Source of the DNA: a bacterium
GTDB lineage: Bacteria > SZUA-79 > Acidulodesulfobacterales > Acidulodesulfobacteraceae
Direction: 5' to 3'
Assembly (NCBI GenBank): GCA_021813595.1
Contig: JAKAKF010000090.1
Span: forward strand, 1 to 11,198
Length of the DNA: 11,198 nt
Shown here: positions 1 to 5,309 of the stretch, in pieces
How positions within the stretch are numbered: the first letter of the stretch is position 1
How the letters are laid out: each line of letters begins with the position of its first letter
Notes under the pieces: generated by a model
What the model was told of the DNA's origin: nothing
The model's input: the letters and a program-made list of their open reading frames with translations, nothing else
Database searches by the model: none
Position numbers and translations under genes: made by a program

Positions 1-82
1 TCCCTTCAATCCCGAACCCAGCAAGCTTTGAATAACTACTTATTAAAAGCATTGGAGTCTCCGCTACGCTCCGACAGAAGCA

Positions 83-116
83 GGGGCGGGCGCAAAAAGC
101 AAAGGCCGCCCGCCCC
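83..116. repeat. GC-rich inverted repeat
   Basis: A perfect 10-bp stem (83-92 with 107-116, GGGGCGGGCG core) encloses a 14-nt loop. No T-run follows on either strand, so it does not look like a standard intrinsic terminator. It is the first of three strong hairpins packed into 170 bp. Confidence 0.6.
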
Positions 117-137
117 GTTGTAATTATTTATTAGAGC

Positions 138-192
138 AGGGGCAAAACTTTTTGAAAAAAGTTTTTCCCCTGACCCCTTTTCAAAAACTTTT
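138..192. repeat. Competing inverted repeats
   Basis: Arm 138-153 pairs with 156-171 over 16 positions with a single mismatch (143/166) and a very short loop. The right arm of that stem (157-166) can instead pair perfectly over 10 bp with 183-192. The segment can therefore form two mutually exclusive hairpins, an arrangement seen in attenuators, although no downstream gene is close enough to suggest a target. The second half has no T-run terminator. Confidence 0.5.
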
Positions 193-194
193 AT

Positions 195-251
195 TTTGGG
201 GGGCTTTCTTTCGTTTTCTCACCGCAGAAATAAGAAAGAAAGCCCCCCAAA
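195..251. repeat. 18-bp perfect inverted repeat
   Basis: Arms 195-212 and 234-251 are perfect reverse complements over 18 bp (core GGGGGGCTTTCTTTC), separated by 21 nt. A stem this long is unlikely by chance and suggests a repetitive extragenic element or the end of a small mobile sequence. It generates the spurious reading frame mentioned for this region. Confidence 0.65.
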
Positions 252-521
252 CCCCCAAAGAAAGAAAAAGGCTCGGATTTTGTCATCAGTTTGTTTTTAA
301 TTTATTGCAATATAGACCGCCTTGCTTGCCCGATTGCATATAGATTTTTAATTAACATTTAAGGCGGGCAAGCCCGGAGCGGCGGATTGCATTTGTGAAA
401 AAGAAGCATTTTATTGCTTTATAGTTAATGAAAGCTTTGGAAAAGCATTATAAAAAGCATTATTAAGGGGAAAAATATAAAGGGGAAAGAATAAATTGTT
501 TATCGAAGTCATAATTTAAAA

Positions 522-540
522 GCCCCCGTGTAAGCGGGGC
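522..540. repeat. Small GC hairpin in AT-rich DNA
   Basis: Two 5-bp pairings are possible: GCCCC (522-526) with GGGGC (536-540), or CCCCG (524-528) with CGGGG (535-539). The motif AGAATAAATTGTT and an AAGTCA lie upstream at 488-511. The same motif order recurs before the hairpin at 6665-6680, so the two may be diverged copies of one element, for example a transposon end. Confidence 0.3.
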
Positions 541-635
541 AGGAGGTTTCGTTAAAACATCGGTAGGTTTTAAATTAACTTCGCTATACATATATAGATA
601 TTAATTTAAACTAATTTTAATTTCTGGAGGTAAAG

Positions 636-902
636 ATGAACACAGAAGATCAAGAAAACCAAATCTTAGCAACTATAGTTTTAAGTTGCACGCAAGCAAT
701 AACACTGCGCGGCACTAATGAAGAATTGATGAAAAAAATTAAAGAAATTAGAAAAGGCCTTTTTATGACAAATATAATCGACTCAGATTTGGAGGACGAT
801 GACGGAACCGATAAAATCATGGTCGTCGTTACCGATTCTTTGCTTAATTGCGCAATTTGGTCGCTTAAATTCGTCGTTGAAGAATGTTCGAGTCTCATCT
901 AA
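636..902 (+). CDS. Small acidic protein of unknown function
   Basis: The protein has 88 residues and I do not recognise it. The start is well supported: GGAGG at 626-630 lies five bases before the ATG. It begins with an acidic, Gln-rich N-terminus (residues 1-9). Two mostly helical segments follow (about 10-43). There is then a strongly acidic patch around residues 50-58 (SDLEDDDG) and a hydrophobic C-terminal stretch from IMVVVTDSLL onward. There is no signal peptide and no convincing membrane helix. It ends just before the phased operator of the partition operon, so it is probably a separate transcription unit. A role as a small regulator or antirestriction-like acidic protein is possible, but nothing in the sequence demands it. 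Confidence 0.65.
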   Translation: MNTEDQENQILATIVLSCTQAITLRGTNEELMKKIKEIRKGLFMTNIIDSDLEDDDGTDKIMVVVTDSLLNCAIWSLKFVVEECSSLI

Positions 903-910
903 AAAAGTTT

Positions 911-1026
911 ACTAAAAATATATTTTACTTAATTACTTGCAAACTATTTTACTTGTGATATAATTAACAATAAAAATTAATAACTTGTAAACTTGTAAAA
1001 TATTTTATTAGTTTACTTGAAAACTA
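911..1026 (+). promoter_or_regulatory. 8-bp-phased ACT(T/A) operator/partition site
   Basis: Between 903 and 1030 the trinucleotide ACT occurs nine times, at 911, 927, 935, 943, 951, 983, 991, 1015 and 1023. Every start falls in the same register modulo 8, and each is followed by T or A. Five sites share ACTTG, and 983-998 is a perfect tandem repeat of ACTTGTAA. Spacers are AT-rich. The ParG RHH protein of plasmid TP228 is known to bind degenerate ACTC tetramers separated by 4-bp AT-rich spacers, both to repress parFG and in partition. The layout matches that logic upstream of a ParF-like gene. I infer binding by the downstream RHH protein, with autoregulation and possibly centromere function. 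Confidence 0.75.
937..964 (+). promoter_or_regulatory. Extended -10 promoter of partition operon
   Basis: TATAAT at 959-964 is preceded by TG at 956-957, a perfect extended -10. TTGCAA at 937-942 is a fair -35 at 16 bp spacing. Transcription would start near 971. Boxes at 935, 943 and 951 overlap the -35 and spacer, and boxes from 983 to 1023 lie in the leader, so bound RHH protein would block RNA polymerase. Confidence 0.6.
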
Positions 1027-1040
1027 AAAAGAGGTATAGT

Positions 1041-1652
1041 ATGATTATATCTGTTCAAAATTCAAAAGGCGGAGTCGGAAAAACTACAATTGCAATTAAT
1101 ATCGCAAAATGCCTATCGAAAAACGGCAAAGTAATTCTTTACGACGCCGATCCGCAAAGAACTGCGTACGATTGGTATTGTATTAAAAAAGATAAATCAT
1201 TCGATGTAGTTCCTATCGATAATCCAAAAACTCTTGAAACAGAAACAAAAAAGGATGAATTTAATTACATTATAATAGACAATCCTCCGGCAATGAGCCA
1301 GTTTTTTATTACAAGCCTGAAACTTGCTGATTGTCTTGTAATACCAGTAGCAAGTTCGGCGTTCGACGTCTGGGGTCTTTCAAGTCTCGTAGACATGGTT
1401 AATATGATAAATAAAAACTTTGACGTTTTGTTTGTCCATAACAAAATTATACGCAATGCCAAAATGAACCAAGAAATTAAAGAAGCTTTAGAATCTATAG
1501 AAATAAAAAAAGACATTAATATAATGGACGTTGCGTTTCGCCAGAGCTACTTAAAATCCGCGATGAACGGTATAACTGTTTTTGATACAGAAGACGGTCC
1601 GGCCAAAGCGGAAATAGAATTTATCGCAAATAAAATAAAAATAAGAGGATAA
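1041..1652 (+). CDS. parA: ParA/ParF-family partition ATPase
   Basis: This 203-residue protein is a small Walker-type ParA ATPase without the N-terminal HTH of larger ParA proteins, so it belongs with the ParF/type Ib group. It has the deviant Walker A motif SKGGVGKTT at residues 8-16, with the signature lysine K9 and the P-loop K14. The A' motif DADPQ is at 35-39 and the Walker B YIIIDNPP at 76-83. ATP-driven patterning on the nucleoid by this family segregates plasmids or positions cargo. I chose ATG 1041 because AAGAGG (1029-1034) lies six bases upstream. The in-frame TTG at 1017 sits inside an operator box and has no ribosome binding site. The RHH partner gene starts one base after the stop codon. 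Family assignment is secure, but whether the cassette is functional is inferred. Confidence 0.93.
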   Translation: MIISVQNSKGGVGKTTIAINIAKCLSKNGKVILYDADPQRTAYDWYCIKKDKSFDVVPIDNPKTLETETKKDEFNYIIIDNPPAMSQFFITSLKLADCLVIPVASSAFDVWGLSSLVDMVNMINKNFDVLFVHNKIIRNAKMNQEIKEALESIEIKKDINIMDVAFRQSYLKSAMNGITVFDTEDGPAKAEIEFIANKIKIRG

Positions 1653-1653
1653 T

Positions 1654-1866
1654 ATGAAAATAGATAGGCCTTCCGGGCAAAACGCTCTCGACAGATTCCA
1701 GGATAACGAAAAAGAAAAAATTTTAAAACAAATAGAAAAGGAAAAGACCAAAGGGTTAGGGCTTCAAATTCCTGCTGATTTGCACAAGAAACTAAAAATA
1801 AAAGCGGCCGAAGGCGATATGACGATTAAAGAATTCATTATCCAATTAATTAAAGAAAACGTTTAA
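1654..1866 (+). CDS. ParG-like ribbon-helix-helix partner protein
   Basis: The 70-residue product has the two-part layout of ParG. A charged, probably flexible N-terminal tail covers residues 1-32. A ribbon-helix-helix core follows: strand GLGLQIP at 34-40, helix A (about 41-52, ADLHKKLKIKAA) and helix B (about 57-70, IKEFIIQLIKEN). RHH dimers insert the beta ribbon in the DNA major groove. In ParFG systems this protein represses the operon, binds the centromere and stimulates the ATPase through its tail; the analogous arginine here would be sought near residues 5-14. The ribosome binding site AAGAGG at 1643-1648 lies in the 3' end of the ATPase gene, so the two are probably co-translated. 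It is the obvious ligand for the phased boxes at 911-1026. Confidence 0.85.
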   Translation: MKIDRPSGQNALDRFQDNEKEKILKQIEKEKTKGLGLQIPADLHKKLKIKAAEGDMTIKEFIIQLIKENV

Positions 1867-1881
1867 ATTAAAGGGGGAGAT

Positions 1882-2052
1882 ATGAAATCAAAAATAAAAA
1901 TAAATTTTAAACTCGATAATGACTTGCATGAAAGATATATCAAATTAAAGAAAAAAGATAAAAAAATAACTATCGAGAGCATAATAAAAAAGGGTTTAAA
2001 TGATACTTTAATTAAATTTCAAGATAAAATAGATAAGAGTCAGCCTAAATAA
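1882..2052 (+). CDS. Second small RHH-like DNA-binding protein
   Basis: This 56-residue gene is easily missed because of its size. A strong ribosome binding site (GGGGGAG, 1873-1879) precedes ATG 1882, and the gene lies 15 bp after the ParG-like gene, so it is the third member of the operon. It has a strand KIKINFKL (residues 4-11), then a predicted helix from DNDLHERYIKL (12-22). A KDKKITI turn follows, and a second helix IESIIKKGLNDTLIKF at 31-46. This strand-helix-turn-helix order is that of a minimal RHH fold, and it aligns loosely with the preceding protein (DLHxxxKxK, then T-I-x-E/K). The tail is Lys/Gln-rich. It may be an alternative repressor, an antitoxin-like protein without a visible toxin, or a heterodimer partner. 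The assignment rests on pattern alone. Confidence 0.65.
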   Translation: MKSKIKINFKLDNDLHERYIKLKKKDKKITIESIIKKGLNDTLIKFQDKIDKSQPK

Positions 2053-2053
2053 T

Positions 2054-2362
2054 TTATTTTTTACCATAATTAATAATGAATTTAAAATTATTGCCGTACA
2101 AAATTAAAAAAGCATGTTTTTTTCTTTTACCGACAAACGCCAGGCATTTGTCTTTTTTTGAAAATTTTAATTTCGCGGGATTTTTAGATATCGCTTTCAT
2201 TTTTATATCTATAGAACTTTCGTTTTTAGATACAAACCTTACTTTGCGTTTTTCGAAATCGACTGCGCAGATATAAAAGTTTTCTATATGGTAAAAATAT
2301 TCAAAGACGTAAATTAAAATAAACAGCGACAGCGTTATAAGCGATAAATACAGAAAAATCAT
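2054..2362 (-). CDS. Small N-terminally membrane-anchored protein
   Basis: Two adjacent ATG codons exist (first bases at 2365 and 2362 on the minus strand). The GGGGG tract just upstream sits at a workable distance only from the second, so I give 102 residues from 2362. A hydrophobic helix covers about residues 2-24 (IFLYLSLITLSLFILIYVF). The rest is a basic, strand-rich domain of about 75 residues ending NYGKK. I do not recognise the family. The gene is convergent with the partition operon: the stop codons are separated by a single base and there is no visible terminator between them. The two transcripts must therefore overlap at their 3' ends. It is probably a small inner-membrane protein carried by the element. 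Confidence 0.6.
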   Translation of the reverse strand: MIFLYLSLITLSLFILIYVFEYFYHIENFYICAVDFEKRKVRFVSKNESSIDIKMKAISKNPAKLKFSKKDKCLAFVGKRKKHAFLILYGNNFKFIINYGKK

Positions 2363-2365
2363 CAT

Positions 2366-2564
2366 TCCCCCTTATTAGTTGGTTATCGGTATATAGAGCA
2401 TAGCGAAGTTTCAGAGTGACGTCTATCCTACTATGTATTATTTTCGGATAGAATTATAATATTCCGATAAAAAAACGGATTAAAAATATACTTTTCAAGT
2501 TAATTTATCTTAAAAAATATCCTATAATAATATTTAAGGATATTAGGAATTTTGGAGGATAGAA
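2366..2564. other. Divergent intergenic region
   Basis: This 199-bp region separates the minus-strand membrane protein from the recombinase gene and must hold both promoters. It contains several short dyads: CTATCC (about 2426) with GGATAG (about 2446), a looser CGGA/TCCG pair just downstream, and the perfect 8-bp dyad described separately. No reading frame is supportable. Confidence 0.45.
2516..2544 (+). promoter_or_regulatory. Palindrome over recombinase -10 element
   Basis: AATATCCT (2516-2523) and AGGATATT (2537-2544) form a perfect 8-bp dyad around a 13-nt AT-rich centre. A consensus TATAAT occupies 2523-2528, partly inside the left arm. No good -35 is visible at 17 bp. A repressor bound to this dyad, possibly the recombinase itself, would occlude the promoter. 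The operator role is inferred from the overlap. Confidence 0.45.
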
Positions 2565-3233
2565 ATGAACGAAATTATAGTAGTAAACGAAATTCAAAAA
2601 TCCGGCGGTAAGACCAAGCTCGTCCGGACGGAATTAAAAGGAAACAATTATTACGAAAACGACAATATCGTTTTTTATTCCGCCGAACAATTGAAAGCCC
2701 TGCTCGAAGGAACCGCAAACGACTTCCATAAACTTGCAATCTTGATAATGTACGAAACCGGCGCCAGGGTCGAAGAGGCAAGAGCTTTGAAGTTTTCTGA
2801 CGTGGAAGCGGGAACCGGCCGGGTTAAAGTGTTAACGCTAAAACAACGAAAAACTAACAAAACATTCCGTTATTTGAAAATATCCGACAAACTTATGACT
2901 TTAATCTTAAATCACCGTATATCGCATAAATTAAACGATAATGATTTTATCTTGTCTAAAAAAACCGGCGGTCCGGCGATAGCCAGAAAAAGTATTTCTT
3001 ATATTATTAAATATAATACCGAAAAGGTTCTCGGCAAAGCTTATTTAGACAAAGCGCATCCCCACGCTTTAAGGCATACAAGAGCCGTGCATTTATTGGA
3101 TAGCGGCATGAATATAATGCTGTTGAAAAACTTTTTAGGGCATAGTAATATTAGTAATACGCTGATATATCTTAAATATTCAAATAAGGATTTGACGGAA
3201 GCGATAGGTAAAGCAAATAATATTCTTATTTAA
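2565..3233 (+). CDS. Short tyrosine recombinase/integrase
   Basis: The 222-residue protein carries all key positions of the tyrosine recombinase catalytic domain. These are Arg68 in YETGARVEEARAL, a likely beta-hairpin lysine near K93-K99, and the box II HALRH at 167-171 (His167, Arg170). LGH follows at 191-193 and the nucleophile is probably Tyr202 in IYLKY. Such enzymes cut and rejoin DNA through a 3'-phosphotyrosine for integration, excision or dimer resolution. Only about 36 residues precede the catalytic domain, so the usual SAM-like core-binding domain is missing or vestigial, unlike XerC/D (about 300 residues) or phage integrases. GGAGG at 2554-2558 fixes the start. It lies close to the partition cassette, which suggests multimer resolution or mobility of the same element. 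Confidence 0.9.
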   Translation: MNEIIVVNEIQKSGGKTKLVRTELKGNNYYENDNIVFYSAEQLKALLEGTANDFHKLAILIMYETGARVEEARALKFSDVEAGTGRVKVLTLKQRKTNKTFRYLKISDKLMTLILNHRISHKLNDNDFILSKKTGGPAIARKSISYIIKYNTEKVLGKAYLDKAHPHALRHTRAVHLLDSGMNIMLLKNFLGHSNISNTLIYLKYSNKDLTEAIGKANNILI

Positions 3234-3235
3234 CC

Positions 3236-3250
3236 GTCCGCATTGCGGAC
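3236..3250 (+). terminator. Weak hairpin after the recombinase gene
   Basis: GTCCGC (3236-3241) and GCGGAC (3245-3250) pair perfectly around a 3-nt loop, two bases after the recombinase stop codon. No T-run follows, so it is at best a weak or factor-assisted terminator or an mRNA 3'-end stabiliser. Confidence 0.3.
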
Positions 3251-3269
3251 TATAAAAATAGGGGGCATT

Positions 3270-4013
3270 ATGTCGCGATTATTTATATTAAAACAAAAAA
3301 AGTATGTATTAATGTTTATTGCTTTTTTAACGATATTGTTGTATTCAATATCTGCTTACGCTGTTTCAGGTTCTTCGCTTTTTGAAAGAAAAGGGTGTAT
3401 AGCATGTCATGTCATTAACGGAAATGGCGGTTCGGTTGGACCAAGTCTTTCGCATATAGGGAGTAGAAGGAGCCTTTCTTGGATTAAAACCCAGATTGTA
3501 AATCCTTCTGCTCATTTTGCGCCAGGAAGCACTGTTGTATTAAACGGTAAAACATATATGGCTATTATGCCCAGCCACGAAAACATGTCGTCTGAAGATG
3601 TAAACGCTATAGCAGAATATCTTGAGTCGTTAGGCAATAAAAAAAACGCTAAAACGACAATCCATACTAAAACGGACAATAATAATAGTAAATTAATAAG
3701 TGAATTTAACAGTAGAACAGATACTATAAATAACGATATAAATAATATAGAGCCCAACACATTAAATAATATATCCACGCTTTTAAGTCTTACAAGCGGG
3801 TATATTTCATTTCTTCGATATGTTATTAGAAATACCAATGACAGTGCATTGCAAAATCAGGCGGAATCCAATATTAAACAAATGCAGTCCGATGAAAATA
3901 ATTGGATTGGAGATAGAGAGCAGATAGTTCAATGGTGCAACAATATTCCGCTTCAATATCCTACGGGTATGCCTTTAGAATTAGATTTAAAATGGGATTC
4001 AATATGTAGATGA
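3270..4013 (+). CDS. Secreted monohaem cytochrome c with extra C-terminal domain
   Basis: I start at ATG 3270 (247 residues), preceded by GGGGG at 3261-3265. A classical signal peptide covers residues 1-31, with basic KQKK, a hydrophobic core and probable cleavage after AYA. The mature protein opens with a class I cytochrome c domain. It has CIACH at 43-47 for covalent haem attachment, then GPSLSHIG around 57-64. Met100 in IMPSH is the likely sixth ligand, followed by the C-terminal helix of the fold, VNAIAEYLESL (111-121). An Asn/Lys-rich linker (about 122-155) leads to a roughly 90-residue helical region that I do not recognise. That region ends with two cysteines (C223, C246) that could form a disulphide in the periplasm. 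It probably carries electrons in the periplasm. The partner is unknown, and it is unexpected cargo beside a recombinase. Confidence 0.85.
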   Translation: MSRLFILKQKKYVLMFIAFLTILLYSISAYAVSGSSLFERKGCIACHVINGNGGSVGPSLSHIGSRRSLSWIKTQIVNPSAHFAPGSTVVLNGKTYMAIMPSHENMSSEDVNAIAEYLESLGNKKNAKTTIHTKTDNNNSKLISEFNSRTDTINNDINNIEPNTLNNISTLLSLTSGYISFLRYVIRNTNDSALQNQAESNIKQMQSDENNWIGDREQIVQWCNNIPLQYPTGMPLELDLKWDSICR

Positions 4014-4050
4014 TTTTTAATCTTATACGGACATTATAGGAAAAAAATAA

Positions 4051-4611
4051 ATGGCGATTCATTCCACTACAGCAAGCATGCTAAAAGAATCCTTGTCAGA
4101 ATTATTATATGCCGCAAAATTTTGCGCTGAATACAGAAAAGATTGCGATGTATGGGGAAAGTTTAAAACCGGAGGATGCCTAGGTTTCCCAGCAGCAATT
4201 TTATTATTTTCTATTGTTGATTCTATCGGCAGTTATTTTCGTGGAAATAAAAATATTGAAATAACTATTGATTCAAAACCTACTTTAATTAAAGGTACAG
4301 GATCTGAACATTTTAAAATTTTAAACAGTAAATATTTCAATCAAGATTTAAGCGGTGATTGTATTGAGGCATTATATGCAAAATTTCGTTCGCTGTTGGT
4401 CCATAATAGCGTCATCGGGAAAAATACAAGCATGAATATAAGCAATAGGGGATATGGTGGACCGTTTCAAGAAAAGACAATTAAAACCGAGAAAATTTAT
4501 TATATTTACATTAATGAATTTTGCGATTTATGCGAAAAAGCGATAAACGAATTTATTAAAGACATAGATAGTATCGTTCCAATTAGCAAGCAGGGGAAAA
4601 ACTTTCATTAG
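4051..4611 (+). CDS. HEPN-like protein, possible RNase/abortive infection factor
   Basis: This 186-residue protein has no signal peptide. Residues 44-64 form a hydrophobic helix (FPAAILLFSIVDSIGSYF), and residues 103-124 hold KFRSLLVHNSV. The spacing Arg113-x4-His118 followed by Asn fits the R-x4-6-H motif of HEPN domains, whose members are often metal-independent RNases in defence or toxin systems. A C-terminal helix with CDLCEKAINEFIKDI completes an all-helical reading. A Shine-Dalgarno AGGAA lies about nine bases upstream of ATG 4051. No antitoxin-like nucleotidyltransferase sits beside it, so it would be a stand-alone HEPN protein. The assignment rests on one motif plus helical context, and a non-enzymatic HEPN relative is equally possible. 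Confidence 0.5.
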   Translation: MAIHSTTASMLKESLSELLYAAKFCAEYRKDCDVWGKFKTGGCLGFPAAILLFSIVDSIGSYFRGNKNIEITIDSKPTLIKGTGSEHFKILNSKYFNQDLSGDCIEALYAKFRSLLVHNSVIGKNTSMNISNRGYGGPFQEKTIKTEKIYYIYINEFCDLCEKAINEFIKDIDSIVPISKQGKNFH

Positions 4612-4670
4612 AAGAATCAACTTTAAGATGCAAGAGTTATTGAAACTAAATTGCAAATTCCAAAACATAA

Positions 4671-4769
4671 TTGAACCGAGCGGAAATTTTAATTTTATCT
4701 AATTTTGAAAACCAAAGATTTTTTGAGAAATTAACGCCGAATTTAAATAAAATATTAGAGAAACATTAA
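4671..4769 (+). pseudogene. Possible 3' remnant of an unidentified gene
   Basis: A 32-codon open stretch follows a stop codon and ends NLNKILEKH. Its TAA overlaps the ATG of the next gene (TAATG at 4767-4771), the classic layout of an upstream partner in an operon. A second short open stretch, 4628-4702, in another frame ends at the same place where this one becomes plausible, consistent with a frameshifted gene tail. There is no start codon with a ribosome binding site and I recognise no family. It may be chance in AT-rich DNA. Confidence 0.25.
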
Positions 4770-5307
4770 TGTTAAATAAAACCGCATTAGACTTAGACGG
4801 CGTTATATTCGACTACGAGAAAACTTTCCGTAAGAAAGCCGCCGAACTCGGTCTAAATATTTCAATCAAGCGTCCTGAAATTTACAATATGGCGGATAGA
4901 TACGAGATTACGGCGGATCAGGTATCCTTAATCAATTCAAGAATTGACTTTTCCGATATGGAAGTTTTTGACGAGGTCCTGAATCTAAAGCATCATATTA
5001 AGGGTATCAAATGCTTTATAACGGCAAGCCCGAAAGAAACTTTGCATTTAAGGAAATTAAACGTATTAAAAGTATTAGGCAAAGACATTCCCTATATCAT
5101 GCCGATACGAAAGAAAAGCATAGAATTATTTCCGAACTTGGAATAAAATATTTCATAGACGATTATAATACGGTAATTCACCATATAGAATTAAACTGTC
5201 CGGAATGCAACGCTTATTGGCTCAATAGAGGTTACGGAGATTTTAATCTGCCGGAGCCTGAGAATAAGATAAATAGTTTGACTGAATTTTTTAACGGGAA
5301 ATTTTAA
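4769..5307 (+). pseudogene. HAD-type nucleotidase-like gene broken by a frameshift
   Basis: Frame 1 (4769-5146) encodes an N-terminus with the HAD motif I ALDLDGVIFDYE, where DxD provides the catalytic aspartates. Near residue 90 comes motif II-like FITASP. It then runs off into IMPIRKKS and stops. The expected continuation, TKEKHRIISELGIKYFIDDY with the motif IV IDD and a following NCPEC pair, lies in the -1 frame up to 5307. The switch must occur near 5096-5105 and fits loss of one base. I see no slippery heptamer, so programmed frameshifting is unlikely. Intact length would be about 179 residues, normal for cytosolic 5'(3')-deoxyribonucleotidase-like HAD phosphatases. The break is a true mutation or a sequencing error. 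Its stop codon is two bases before the next start codon. Confidence 0.8.
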
Positions 5308-5309
5308 TC

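Larger units (their letters stand above)
1..635. other. Gene-free, hairpin-rich left region
   Basis: I see no convincing gene here. Two frames are open at the left edge: one stops at 29-31 and one at 121-123. Either could be the tail of a gene starting outside the window, but neither tail is recognisable. Beyond the separately listed hairpins there is a 9-bp inverted repeat (324-332 with 365-373). The 8-mer GATTGCAT occurs in direct orientation beside each arm (332-339 and 385-392). A 12-bp tandem repeat (AAAAGCATTAT core) lies at 441-464. A small GC hairpin occurs at about 522-540, and a 7-bp AT-rich one at 552-573. An apparent reading frame at 152-343 begins with TTG, has no ribosome binding site and consists mostly of the arms of the inverted repeats, so I do not call it a gene. 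Confidence 0.6.

Noticed and set aside
152..343. 63-codon open frame on the plus strand
   Set aside because: It begins with TTG, has no ribosome binding site, and its sequence is the translation of inverted-repeat arms.
903..1030. CRISPR-like array from repeated ACTTG units
   Set aside because: Units are 4-8 bp with an 8-bp period, not 25-40-bp repeats with unique spacers, and there are no cas genes. The pattern fits an operator.
1017..1040. Upstream TTG start for the partition ATPase
   Set aside because: The TTG is part of an operator box, and the ATG at 1041 has a well-spaced AAGAGG and places the P-loop at the usual N-terminal position.
5096..5146. Programmed -1 frameshifting in the HAD gene
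   Set aside because: The frame relation fits -1 slippage, but no X-XXY-YYZ heptamer lies in the required window and homologous sequence seems to switch at a non-slippery spot.
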